64,000 bases of DNA from Cognataquiflexum nitidum (lineage in GTDB: Bacteria; Bacteroidota; Bacteroidia; Cytophagales; Cyclobacteriaceae): positions 186,001 to 250,000 of the forward strand of contig NZ_JAKZAM010000003.1 in NCBI RefSeq assembly GCF_022538055.1, in the 5' to 3' direction. Shown one piece after another: positions 27,018-35,792 of the stretch. Under the pieces are notes generated by a model, which was not told the origin of the DNA, did no database searches, and was given only the letters and a program-made list of their open reading frames with translations. Within the stretch, counting starts at the first letter, position 1. Every line of letters starts with the position of its first letter. Made by a program: the position numbers and the translations under genes.

Positions 27018-28517
27018 TTAAATTAATTTCCATCCCCACTTTTCCTTTTTGGAGTCGTAGGTTTTTATGATTTGTCCTTTGAAATTTTGCCCATCGCTGA
27101 GCTTGTATTTTATAATCAATGTTGGCTGGATAAAAGCATCCCCAATAAATCCGAAGCTTGCTCCAGGTTTGATTTTTACAATTCCTTCAACTTCTTTTTG
27201 AAATTGGGATTTGAAGGAATCATCTGTTATTTTCTTACAGGTTAAGACATTGTAACGCCCGCCTTTTGCGCCTCCATTGAATCGGACTGATAGCACTTCT
27301 CCAGGATGGACTTTTTTTAGAAACCGGTCGAATTTGAAGAAGCCAAACTTTTCTTCGGATGCGATAAAGTTAAGCATGCTCTTATCCGAATTGACAAACT
27401 CCACAAGAACGAGTTCTTCCGGGGTATCCGAATATAGTATGCTTTCGGCCAAGGCTGTATGCTGTCGATAGAAGGATTTATTGGAATCCAAAGTCTTTGC
27501 TTCTTGAAACCAAGATTGACTTAACCATTGATTGATGATTCCAGGAATCTTATGCCCGTGAGATTCCTTTACTTTCAAAATCAACTCGATTTCTCTCTTG
27601 GCTTCGTTATAAAGTTTTCGTTGGATCATTGCTTCCGCCATCTTTTGCCTCACTCCAACCAACATCTCCTCCGGACTGGTACAAACCAATGCCCGACAAT
27701 GGCAGGAAAAGACTTTTTCAGGATCTTGTTCTACCGCTTCAGCTAAGACTTCCCATACCCAAAAGTCATTTTGCTTCTTTTGTGCAAAAGGAATCAAGGC
27801 AGACAAAACGTTCTCCTTTTCCCCCAAAGCCAACAAGAGTTTAGCCTGGAAATATGGTGGGTATTGGTAGGCGGGATATTTCTCACTTAAAGCCTCTATC
27901 TGGGGGAGAAATTCTTCTGCTTTCTCCCGATTGAAATAAACATTCCCCTGCATGTCTCTTTGGGGTAGGAGGTGCTTGGCATAAGCGATATAAACCTGCT
28001 CGGCCAAGGCCATGATTTCTTTTCCGGTTGGGAGTTTCTCCTTCTGAAAATCATGTTCGGAAAGATTTTCCAAACCCCACCAATCCATGAATTGGAGGTA
28101 ATATCCGCTATCTTTTAAGCCTTTATGAAACCCTTTCAATAAAAAACTATATCCGTCAGAAGGTTTGGTAAAATGGAAGCCTTGGATCAAATCAGCCAAC
28201 TTCTTTATTTTTTGAACCGGAACAGGTTCTTCTTTGGACAACGCAAACACTAGCTTACCTCCCTGAAAAGACAGGGAATCAAACAGCATCTTTTCATCTT
28301 CGGGTAATTGAAGCTCAACCAACTGAATCAGCCAATAAACAAAGTCTTCAAAGCTTTCAGCAGAAGCATTGATCTTCAGGTAGTCGTAATACACCCAACT
28401 GAGATTCCTCTTGGTCCAGATATTTTCCGGATTAGCTTCGAATTCAGCCTTGGCCATTTCCAAAGCTTCTTCAAGCCTTCCGGATTGACGTAGTTCTTTG
28501 ATTTCTTTAGCTGGCAT
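27018..28517 (-). CDS. TPR-like protein with C-terminal OB/cold-shock-like domains
   Basis: 499 residues, its start overlapping the helicase gene by 11 bases. The first 360 residues are alpha-helical repeats (LRQSGRLEEALEMAKAEFEA at the start). The last 130 residues contain two small beta domains (SEEKFGFFKFDRFLKKVHPG and VEGIVKIKPGASFGFIGDAF) that resemble cold-shock or S1-type OB folds. Such folds would suit nucleic-acid binding. Tight coupling to the helicase suggests one complex. I do not recognise a named system. Confidence 0.7.
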   Translation of the reverse strand: MPAKEIKELRQSGRLEEALEMAKAEFEANPENIWTKRNLSWVYYDYLKINASAESFEDFVYWLIQLVELQLPEDEKMLFDSLSFQGGKLVFALSKEEPVPVQKIKKLADLIQGFHFTKPSDGYSFLLKGFHKGLKDSGYYLQFMDWWGLENLSEHDFQKEKLPTGKEIMALAEQVYIAYAKHLLPQRDMQGNVYFNREKAEEFLPQIEALSEKYPAYQYPPYFQAKLLLALGEKENVLSALIPFAQKKQNDFWVWEVLAEAVEQDPEKVFSCHCRALVCTSPEEMLVGVRQKMAEAMIQRKLYNEAKREIELILKVKESHGHKIPGIINQWLSQSWFQEAKTLDSNKSFYRQHTALAESILYSDTPEELVLVEFVNSDKSMLNFIASEEKFGFFKFDRFLKKVHPGEVLSVRFNGGAKGGRYNVLTCKKITDDSFKSQFQKEVEGIVKIKPGASFGFIGDAFIQPTLIIKYKLSDGQNFKGQIIKTYDSKKEKWGWKLI

Positions 28518-30696
28518 ATTCGTCTTGTTTAAAAGTTTGCAATAACGTTTTAATGTTTGATAGCAACGTCGGACTATTTGTCATACTTTGAATAGGAACA
28601 ACCCTGCCAAAAAAACCATTCTTTTTATATTCAAAATCAACTACAGCTGTTTCATTGTTTCGCTTAAATCTATAGCGCTCTTTGTATTGCTGATGTTCAA
28701 TACCATCAATGTTGATACCCGTTTCTTTAAACAACAATACTAAGTCATCAAACAAACTTCTTGTAAATGGGAACTCTTCTTCTACCTCAAAGTCAAATTC
28801 AATTTGGCTAATAATCGTTTCGGCTGTATTTCGCTTTATGGAAACATTTGGTAAATGATTTAATATTTCAGCTATTGTATTATTGAATGCACTACTTGGG
28901 GAAAGATTTGGCATAGACGCAAATGGATTTCGAAATTCATTTTTCCCGTTTATATAAGTTCTGAAAACTGCTTTGTCTTGCTCCCTCTTAAAAGTGTATC
29001 TAATCTCATAGCCAAATTTCTCCCACCCAACAATTTCAATGTATTGCTTCCTTACTGCCTGGCGAACTTTGATAAAATGATCCTGCAATGCAACAGGTTG
29101 CTCTAAAAGGTTCAGCATTGTAAGCTGTTGCAGCAATTCATTGTCCAGACTGATTTCTTCTGTTTGAACCTGATTGCCATTTAATTCTTTTAATGCATTC
29201 AAAACTGTTACATCGAGGAATGTCATATCTGAATAGGAATTGAAAAACGGTGGATTTAATGCATATAAGGTTTTTGATGCCCGGGTGATTGCGGTGTACG
29301 CGCATCGATAAAAATCCTGATTTGTTTTTCCAGCTCTCCGCTGTTTATCTGTGAAGCAGTCGAAACCTTCCATAGTATCATTATCCCAAACGGTAAATAC
29401 ATTATTCCATTCACCACCTTGAGCCTTATGGCAAGTAACGGCATAACCGTACTTCATAAGCAGGCAATTGAAAAACTCATCCTGCATAATGGCTTCCTTA
29501 AACTCTTCTGTTTTGGGCTTTAAACCCTTATGCCGGGTAGTAAAGTCTACATACAAAGCTTGGGTTTCTTCCGGCTTCAGGTAATTGTCTCCGTAAAGGA
29601 AGTTTTCAAGCATTTTGCCCTTTACAATCTTATTATTGGTTTCTATATCCGGAAAAACCAACTCCACATCACGCCAGTAAAGTGTTACCGGATTTTTACC
29701 TCTTAATGCAATTGTTCGCTGGGTAACTACATCGCTTACTTCATTGATTACTGCAAATTCACCATTAAAAATGCCCTTGCGATAATTATTACCACCCATG
29801 ATGACAATATCACTTTTCTGAATAGGCAAATCAGCATTACCAAATCTTCGTCCTCTTATCTGTAAATTTAGATCAAGACAAGTTTTATTCTTACTGGCAA
29901 TTATAATTTTTGGACTTGCTGCAACTTGCCAAGTTTCGAGGAAATTTTCATAGGTAGGATTTAGAATATCCTTAGCATTTGAACGCAAATTGAAGTCATT
30001 GAAAAAACGGGCTGAAATACTCTTACGAATTTTTGCAGCTGCTCTCAGAATGCCACTATCACCACCTTGCCGTTTTATTTCCTTCATTTCGGTTTCTTCT
30101 GAAGAAAGATTGAACTTCTCTTTAAGATAGTTGGCTTCAAATGCTTTTGAACTATTATCTCCTACCGGTGGTAATTGACAAGGGTCTCCAACAAAGATAA
30201 TTTTAGAATTTACGTTAGGCTGTGCAACCCTTGTGTAAGTAATCAAATCAGACAATAAGTGGCTTGATCCAAAACGGAAAAACTCTCCTTCGCTTTTGGC
30301 ATCAGATAACATCGAGGCTTCATCCACTATGAATATCTTGCCGACCACATCCACATTTTTCCGGATTTTATAATAGTAATAGAAAGAATCACCTTCTTCT
30401 ATCTCTACCATATCTTCATAGCTATAGATAGACTTATGAATAGTGTACGCTTCTTGCCCAGTTTTTTCTTGGATTACTTTTGCTGCTCTGCCTGTTGGAG
30501 CCATCAAGGCAAAATCCTTTTCAACTGCATTGAGATATTCTGCTAACCCTTTCAGGATGGTTGTTTTACCACTGCCGGCATATCCTTTCAGCATAAACAC
30601 CTGCACTGGACTGGCTAAAAAAGCCTCCAGCTTAGTTAGAGCCGCTTCCTGGTCTTGGCTTAGGTTTAAATGCTTAAAGTGATTGAATATGCTCAT
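28507..30696 (-). CDS. RecD/Dda-like superfamily 1 DNA helicase
   Basis: 729 residues. Motif I is GYAGSGKTT (38-46), motif II KIFIVDEASML, motif III IIFVGDPCQLPPVGDNSS, and the C-terminal helicase motifs are AVTCHKAQGGEWNNVFTVWD and YTAITRASKTLYALNPP, as in RecD2/Dda (AAA_30 plus UvrD_C_2). About 200 C-terminal residues are extra and unrecognised (ITIKVRQAVRKQY-type region to the end). The start lies 114 bases downstream of the HEPN gene. Unlike RecD it has no RecB/RecC partner; instead it overlaps the TPR/OB-like gene. It could unwind phage DNA or process recombination intermediates. Confidence 0.9.
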   Translation of the reverse strand: MSIFNHFKHLNLSQDQEAALTKLEAFLASPVQVFMLKGYAGSGKTTILKGLAEYLNAVEKDFALMAPTGRAAKVIQEKTGQEAYTIHKSIYSYEDMVEIEEGDSFYYYYKIRKNVDVVGKIFIVDEASMLSDAKSEGEFFRFGSSHLLSDLITYTRVAQPNVNSKIIFVGDPCQLPPVGDNSSKAFEANYLKEKFNLSSEETEMKEIKRQGGDSGILRAAAKIRKSISARFFNDFNLRSNAKDILNPTYENFLETWQVAASPKIIIASKNKTCLDLNLQIRGRRFGNADLPIQKSDIVIMGGNNYRKGIFNGEFAVINEVSDVVTQRTIALRGKNPVTLYWRDVELVFPDIETNNKIVKGKMLENFLYGDNYLKPEETQALYVDFTTRHKGLKPKTEEFKEAIMQDEFFNCLLMKYGYAVTCHKAQGGEWNNVFTVWDNDTMEGFDCFTDKQRRAGKTNQDFYRCAYTAITRASKTLYALNPPFFNSYSDMTFLDVTVLNALKELNGNQVQTEEISLDNELLQQLTMLNLLEQPVALQDHFIKVRQAVRKQYIEIVGWEKFGYEIRYTFKREQDKAVFRTYINGKNEFRNPFASMPNLSPSSAFNNTIAEILNHLPNVSIKRNTAETIISQIEFDFEVEEEFPFTRSLFDDLVLLFKETGINIDGIEHQQYKERYRFKRNNETAVVDFEYKKNGFFGRVVPIQSMTNSPTLLSNIKTLLQTFKQDEYAS

Positions 30697-30810
30697 GGAT
30701 TTTAATTTGAATCAAAGCTACGCGAATGGTGTGCAGTGTAAATGCACAGAGAAATGGGTGGTTTTTCTAAGTCAGATCAAAATCGATATAACCCAATGAA
30801 AAACAATACA

Positions 30811-31635
30811 TTATAAGCTTTTTCCTTCAATAATTGATTGACTAATCTTGGTTTTGAGTTCTTCAAGAACCTCATAAACCAGGTAGAATTCTTCTTTTCT
30901 CTTATTAATAATGAACCTTCCGTCATTATATAGCTTTGATTGGTCTTTGGTTAGTTTATTAAACTCTATGTATCCCCCGTCCAGAAAACCGTTGATTTCA
31001 AATTCCTGAAGCGTTTTATCATCGTTAACTTCCGATAGGGAACTTCTATGACTTAGTTCATTTCTAAAATCATTTAAAAAATAAAGATGCGATGAGATCT
31101 TTTTATCTAAAGTCACCATTTCTTTTAGGGCGGTTAATTTTATTTTATAAGGAATATGAAAAATCGAGGTTGGTTCTTGAGATGGTGAATAGTTGGAGTT
31201 CTTTTGCTTCAAATAACGATTGACTGATCTAACATCGCTATTAGATATCTTAAGAAAAAAGTAATTGACCATTTCTTCAGCCTGTAAGTGGGCATATCGG
31301 CAAAATTCCCCAAAGTTTTTTTTGTGGTTTGGCGTCCCCTTCTCAAACCTACACATTTCAATACAATCTCTAAAAAGTTGTTCACGAGAAGGCTCTTCAA
31401 ACCAAGAATAGTCGATAAGATTTTGGAAGTCTAACGCCAAATAGTTTCTAATTAAATTAACTTTTTGGTCTAGGTTTTCAGAATTATCCGTCAAAAAATC
31501 AACCTCAACCGACTTCTTTTCCACCCCATTTGAATGAAAAGTCTGTATTAATTGATCTCTAAACCATTCATTTCCAGGAGAAGTTGAAATCTCCTTTACA
31601 AACTTCAACAAAGCTTTGAGTTTATTCCTGTCCAT
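30811..31635 (-). CDS. HEPN-like protein, candidate retron effector
   Basis: 274 residues, starting three bases after the stop of the retron reverse transcriptase. The protein is almost wholly helical. Near the C-terminal third it carries RNELSH (R191-H196), the Rx4-6H motif of HEPN ribonucleases, inside a helix (LYFLNDFRNELSHRSSL). HEPN proteins cut RNA in toxin-antitoxin, CRISPR and abortive-infection systems. In retrons the gene beside the RT usually encodes the toxic effector that is held inactive by the RT-msDNA complex, so I infer that role here. No signal or membrane segment is seen. Confidence 0.75.
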   Translation of the reverse strand: MDRNKLKALLKFVKEISTSPGNEWFRDQLIQTFHSNGVEKKSVEVDFLTDNSENLDQKVNLIRNYLALDFQNLIDYSWFEEPSREQLFRDCIEMCRFEKGTPNHKKNFGEFCRYAHLQAEEMVNYFFLKISNSDVRSVNRYLKQKNSNYSPSQEPTSIFHIPYKIKLTALKEMVTLDKKISSHLYFLNDFRNELSHRSSLSEVNDDKTLQEFEINGFLDGGYIEFNKLTKDQSKLYNDGRFIINKRKEEFYLVYEVLEELKTKISQSIIEGKSL

Positions 31636-31638
31636 TCA

Positions 31639-33177
31639 TTAATCATTATTTTCGAAAATTTCCATTGCCTTTTCCAAGCCTTCTTTAAACAGCAAATCCA
31701 ATACATTTTCCAGAAAATCTTCTCTTTTTTGCAACTTCGGTTTTATTGGAGCTCCGCATAATTCATTAAATCTACTTTTCAATTTACTATACATATTTGA
31801 CTCCCCTCGCACCATTTTCAAATAGTTCAATTTTCCCTCAATGACACTTGCCATATCAGGCCTTCCTTTTAAGATATGACTTTTATTCTTGAGGTATTCA
31901 GCCATGAAAAAGGAGTATGCCCTATCATACCCGTATCTTTCCCAGTAATACAGCCACATCCGGAGCTGCTTAACATAGCGTTTGGAAACATTTACTTTTT
32001 CATTGACCACTAAGCCTGTGACTTCTTGTCTAAAACCTTCTTTCTGAAGCCGGGTTTTTGACTCTTTTATTTCAAATCCTTGATCTTTAACAACCCTCTC
32101 AAGTTCAATCAGAAACTCTGAATCTTTCTGATAAACATTGTGCATGGAACTGAAGGTAAGATCATCTGCATATCTAGTGTATCGAAGTCCAAATCGTTTA
32201 GCCACCCCATTCAACCGATGATCCATTTTGTGGCAGATGATATTGGTAATCGTAGGTGATGTCGGGGCTCCCTGTGGAAGTACATTTCGCTTAGTCTTGA
32301 CCCAATTATTTTCAGGATCTTTGCGTTCTACCTCAAGTTCAGTACAGCAAATTCCAGCAATTATATTGGCGATTTCTAATTTGCCCAAGGAAGGGATCTC
32401 ATTAACCAACCATGCCACTTTTTTGGCATCATTTTCAAATTTCCAGTGAGAATGGTGTGATTTGGTTATTACATAAATGGGTTTTTCATCATTTATGGAA
32501 CTAGAGGCAAAAAGCTTAACCTTGAATTGATTTGAGGGAACGGGAACAAAAATTTCATAAAAAGGATGGTCTCTTTCCGGAATATCACTTTTATCAACTA
32601 CGACTTCTGAAACATAAGAGTAACGATACCTTTGGAATGTTATATCCTTAGACTTTAAAACCTGAGTTGAGAATTCTTCCCAAGGCATAGAAAAAATTTC
32701 AGGCGAAGTTTCTTTATTAAGATTGAATGGAGGCAATTGAAGAACTTTCCAAACTCTTGCCTGTTCGATGGATGGGAAAAAGTCTTTTAAATCTAGATTA
32801 TAGACATAACGCTGGCCAACGTGAGCCTTGGCATTATCTACAATAGATTTTCCAGGGACAAATCCCGTTGCAGCAAGGTGAGGCTGGTTAATTGCCTGAA
32901 GGATTACATTTAATATTTGTTGAAGTGATTTCAGCTTTCCAATAGGGGCATGGATTGATCTTTCACCTCCGGATTTCTTGTTTACCTGAAATTCAAAATA
33001 CCTTTTACCTCCTAGGTTTGCATTTGCATATCTGGTCAGTTTTGTCATACTAAAGGAGTATGCTTTTTCCCCATATATCCACTCTGCAACCAGATTGATA
33101 AAGTTCAAAAGATCTTCCTTGGTCTGAAGTCTTTTAAAATTTTCCCTTACGTATTTAACTTGATTTTCAGTTAGCAT
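31639..33177 (-). CDS. retron-type reverse transcriptase
   Basis: 512 residues. Retron-specific motifs are all present: NAKAH (N115-H119, the NAxxH region X motif), catalytic NLDLKDFFPSI (D129), PQGAPTSP (301-308), TRYADDLTFSS (YADD at 336-339) and EVTGLVVNEK (VTG at 386-388, region Y). The enzyme would reverse-transcribe the adjacent non-coding RNA into branched msDNA. It is long for the family (often 300-400 residues). The extra length lies mostly between motif A and the QG motif (about 145-290, e.g. RDHPFYEIFVPVPSNQFKV) and in a C-terminal tail. The start at 33177 is 24 bases downstream of the RNA's a2 repeat. Confidence 0.95.
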   Translation of the reverse strand: MLTENQVKYVRENFKRLQTKEDLLNFINLVAEWIYGEKAYSFSMTKLTRYANANLGGKRYFEFQVNKKSGGERSIHAPIGKLKSLQQILNVILQAINQPHLAATGFVPGKSIVDNAKAHVGQRYVYNLDLKDFFPSIEQARVWKVLQLPPFNLNKETSPEIFSMPWEEFSTQVLKSKDITFQRYRYSYVSEVVVDKSDIPERDHPFYEIFVPVPSNQFKVKLFASSSINDEKPIYVITKSHHSHWKFENDAKKVAWLVNEIPSLGKLEIANIIAGICCTELEVERKDPENNWVKTKRNVLPQGAPTSPTITNIICHKMDHRLNGVAKRFGLRYTRYADDLTFSSMHNVYQKDSEFLIELERVVKDQGFEIKESKTRLQKEGFRQEVTGLVVNEKVNVSKRYVKQLRMWLYYWERYGYDRAYSFFMAEYLKNKSHILKGRPDMASVIEGKLNYLKMVRGESNMYSKLKSRFNELCGAPIKPKLQKREDFLENVLDLLFKEGLEKAMEIFENND

Positions 33178-33200
33178 CGCTGATGAATTAAAAAATTCTA

Positions 33201-33407
33201 GAAGACCTGTCGATATATTCTCCGTTTATGAACTATATATTTCATAAAATTGAAAAATCTAATTCAAGAAAAATTTCATTATTCTTTCATGAATAATTCG
33301 ATTTAACTCAACCATTCATCCCGAATTTCTTCGGAACACCAACCGCTCTGATTTAACCTTACGGCCATTTCCAGTTGGCACAAATCAATAGTTTTCGACA
33401 GGTCTTC
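33201..33407 (-). ncRNA. retron msr-msd non-coding RNA with a1/a2 inverted repeat
   Basis: Transcribed on the minus strand, immediately before the RT gene. Its ends are a perfect 13-base inverted repeat: GAAGACCTGTCGA (a1, 33395-33407) and TCGACAGGTCTTC (a2, 33201-33213). Inside the proposed msr are a TGATTT/AAATCA stem enclosing GCCA/TGGC, and a hairpin TTCCGAA-GAAA-TTCGGGA (33319-33336). The inner msd-like part is A/T-rich with ATTATTC/GAATAAT (33278-33297) and TATGAA/TTCATA (33226-33245 area) hairpins. A 207-nt length, position and end pairing all fit a retron RNA. The branching guanosine and the exact msr/msd junction cannot be fixed by eye. Confidence 0.85.
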
Positions 33408-33431
33408 AAAGAACTTCCACAAAGGAAAAAT

Positions 33432-33447
33432 ATTACTGTGCAGTAAT
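33432..33447. promoter_or_regulatory. operator-like palindrome between the retron and the WYL regulator
   Basis: ATTACTG-TG-CAGTAAT is a perfect 7-bp inverted repeat around two bases. It lies 24 bases upstream of the retron RNA and about 105 bases before the divergent WYL gene. A dimeric regulator such as the WYL protein could bind here and control both directions; this is inference. Confidence 0.4.
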
Positions 33448-33552
33448 GCTTCACAGCAAAATCTGTTTTCCTATATTTATTTACCGGTTGAATAAAGCCT
33501 TGAGACTTAACAAAAGCCGGACCTAATTCAAACGGACCGAAAATAAACAAAA

Positions 33553-34578
33553 ATGTCAACTAACAAAAATGCCCTAATCCGTTATAAAGTCCTTGATTCT
33601 TGTTTTCGAAATCCAGGAAAGCGCTATTTTATAAATAGTCTGATAGAGGAGTGCGAAAAAGTTTTAGCAGAAATCGACCCGAAGACCAAGGGGATTTCCA
33701 GAAGGCAGATTTTTGATGATATCTCATTCATGGAAAGTTCGGAGGGATGGTCGATAGATTTGGAACGCCTTAAGGATGGAAAAAAGGTCTTTTATCGTTA
33801 CAAAGACCTTTCTTTTTCAATAAACAATATGCCCCTGAATGAGGTGGAGATCAATCAGCTCAATGATGCAGTTGATATCCTTTCGCAATTTAAAGGAATG
33901 CCTCAATTCGATTGGATTAGCGAGATGATACCGAAATTGAGGCAGGGAATTAACTCATTTGGACCCGAAACCAAATTGATGGAATTCGAATCCAATGAAT
34001 TTTTGAAAGGAAAAGACCATTTAGGAACTCTATACAATGCTTTAAAACATAAGACACCTTTAAAAATAAGCTACCAACCATACCAAAATGAGGTTCCTTA
34101 CAAGCTTATTTTCCATCCCTACTATTTAAAGCAGTACAATGGAAGATGGTTTTTGTTCGGCTATAGTGCCATGAATGGAAAATCTGACTGGAATTTGGCA
34201 ATTGACAGAATTTTGGAACTTGAAGATTTTTCAATCCCTTTCAAAGAAAATACCGAAATAAACTGGGTAGAATATTTTGAAGACATCATTGGCGTCACCA
34301 AACCGGAAGGACAGCCCATCCAAAAAATAGTATTGTATTTTTTCGGAAAAACCGGGCGATATATTGAGAGCAAGCCTATCCACGGATCTCAGAAAAGTAA
34401 GTGGATTGATCCAGAGACTTTGGAAGTCAGGCTGGAAGTAATCGCAAATTATGAATTGGAAAGATTGATACTTTCATATGGGGAGTCGGTTTTGGTCCAA
34501 TCTCCTTCATCGCTCAAGAAGAAAATATATTCAAGAATAGAAGCCTCTTTAGGGATGCAAGGAAAAAATCTTCAATAA
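33553..34578 (+). CDS. WYL-domain transcriptional regulator
   Basis: 341 residues. The N-terminal 75 residues form a winged helix-turn-helix (IRYKVLDSCFRNPGKRYFIN, ISRRQIFDDISFMES). The WYL domain covers about 150-250 (LKISYQPYQNEVPYKLIFHP, YYLKQYNGRWFLFGYS) and a WCX-like C-terminal extension ends the protein. WYL regulators sense nucleic acids or nucleotides and often control defence genes. It is divergent from the retron with about 145 bases between its start and the retron RNA. I infer that it controls the retron or the neighbouring modules. Confidence 0.88.
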   Translation: MSTNKNALIRYKVLDSCFRNPGKRYFINSLIEECEKVLAEIDPKTKGISRRQIFDDISFMESSEGWSIDLERLKDGKKVFYRYKDLSFSINNMPLNEVEINQLNDAVDILSQFKGMPQFDWISEMIPKLRQGINSFGPETKLMEFESNEFLKGKDHLGTLYNALKHKTPLKISYQPYQNEVPYKLIFHPYYLKQYNGRWFLFGYSAMNGKSDWNLAIDRILELEDFSIPFKENTEINWVEYFEDIIGVTKPEGQPIQKIVLYFFGKTGRYIESKPIHGSQKSKWIDPETLEVRLEVIANYELERLILSYGESVLVQSPSSLKKKIYSRIEASLGMQGKNLQ

Positions 34579-34892
34579 CTATTAATTGATTGAAAGTATT
34601 TTTTGATAACCAATTTTTATAAAAAGTCCCATTTCAAAAAAGATCACGGTTTTTAAGAACCGGTAGAAATTTAATTCTCAAAATTTTTTCTTTTCAATTT
34701 CTGAGTGAGCATATCCGGCCTATCACTATGGAATAACTGGCCTGAATACTTTTAAACCTTCTGAACCCACCATTTAAAGCGAAAGATAAAATAGTTTGTA
34801 GATGTTTTTAAATCTATAATCGGGATTTTTTAACCTGTGAACTTCCACTGCATTGATGCGTCGGAAACTTGTATCACACAAACGGAACAATC
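34579..34892. other. AT-rich intergenic region before the HNH operon
   Basis: About 310 bases without a supported gene. Presumably contains the WYL gene terminator and the promoter of the HNH-DUF4407-vWA operon. No clear hairpin or box was assigned. Confidence 0.4.
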
Positions 34893-35177
34893 ATGACCGA
34901 GCAAATTGAAAATCAAAAAGGCCTTTATGATCAAGGCTTGGAAGATCCAAGATGGAAGCGCCTCAGACTTCAAGTTCTGGATCGAGATCAGCACCAATGT
35001 AGATTCTGTCAGAGCCAATCGGATCTTCAAGTTCATCACCGGCAATACCACAGAAACAAGTCCACCGGTGAATGGAATAAACCCTGGGAATATCATCCCT
35101 TTTTCCTGATCACTGTCTGCGATTCCTGTCACTATCAAGGACACCAACACTACCCAATACCTACCAAAGAAATCTAA
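34893..35177 (+). CDS. HNH endonuclease-like protein
   Basis: 94 residues from the ATG at 34893. The core is RWKRLRLQVLDRDQHQCRFC, then LQVHHRQYH and LITVCDSCH, giving two Cys pairs (CxxC and CxxC-type) around a double His, the zinc-stabilised HNH arrangement seen in McrA-like nucleases. It has no other domain. It opens a run of four same-strand genes with short gaps (13, 2 and 37 bases), ending in a vWA protein. HNH nuclease activity is likely from motifs; the target is unknown. Confidence 0.8.
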   Translation: MTEQIENQKGLYDQGLEDPRWKRLRLQVLDRDQHQCRFCQSQSDLQVHHRQYHRNKSTGEWNKPWEYHPFFLITVCDSCHYQGHQHYPIPTKEI

Positions 35178-35190
35178 AATCGTTTCAATT

Positions 35191-35790
35191 ATGAGCATCT
35201 TCACCAAACTCTTCAGAAAAAAAGCTCCCTTAACGGTTGAGCAACAATCACAAGTCCTGACTCCAACTGAATCCATGGCTACCACTGTACCCATGATCGA
35301 CAAATCCCTCTTTACCGAGGATAGACACCCTAGTGAACTCTTTCCGGTTCCTGATTCTCTCGCTACAAAAAAATCCAAGAAAAGCCTCCTGGAGGATCTC
35401 AAATCTAAAAATTACTATGCCATGGGCATGAGAGATGGATATGACGATCCAAACTTTGAAACCATGAATCAGAACGTCAACCTGATCGCCTGTGATTATA
35501 AGGAAGTATATGCTGTGGCGATTCAGGAAATCGACGAGCACCTTCTGAAAATCGAACGCACCCTGGTACCTCAATTCGAAGAGCAGATGCCCTTTGAATA
35601 CCGTGAGGTAAAGCTGCAAAAAGAAATGCTGGAAGAGCATAAGAGAGATCTGAAGCAACAGTTTGATCTAGCGGCCCTGGGTGAAGGTTATATTGAAAAA
35701 TCAGTGGAACAATATAGAGCAGGCTTCAGGAAAGGTTTGCGCCAATGGACCGATGAAGTAGTGTTGTTCAAACCTTTTAGCACTTTATAA
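35191..35790 (+). CDS. hypothetical protein between the HNH and DUF4407 genes
   Basis: 199 residues, soluble, with a basic start (MSIFTKLFRKKAPLTVEQQS), a Pro/Ser-rich middle, and a long charged helix-rich C-terminal half (LKIERTLVPQFEEQMPFEYR). No family recognised. It stops two bases before the DUF4407 gene, so the products are probably made together. It may act as the cytosolic partner of that membrane protein. Confidence 0.7.
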   Translation: MSIFTKLFRKKAPLTVEQQSQVLTPTESMATTVPMIDKSLFTEDRHPSELFPVPDSLATKKSKKSLLEDLKSKNYYAMGMRDGYDDPNFETMNQNVNLIACDYKEVYAVAIQEIDEHLLKIERTLVPQFEEQMPFEYREVKLQKEMLEEHKRDLKQQFDLAALGEGYIEKSVEQYRAGFRKGLRQWTDEVVLFKPFSTL

Positions 35791-35792
35791 TC

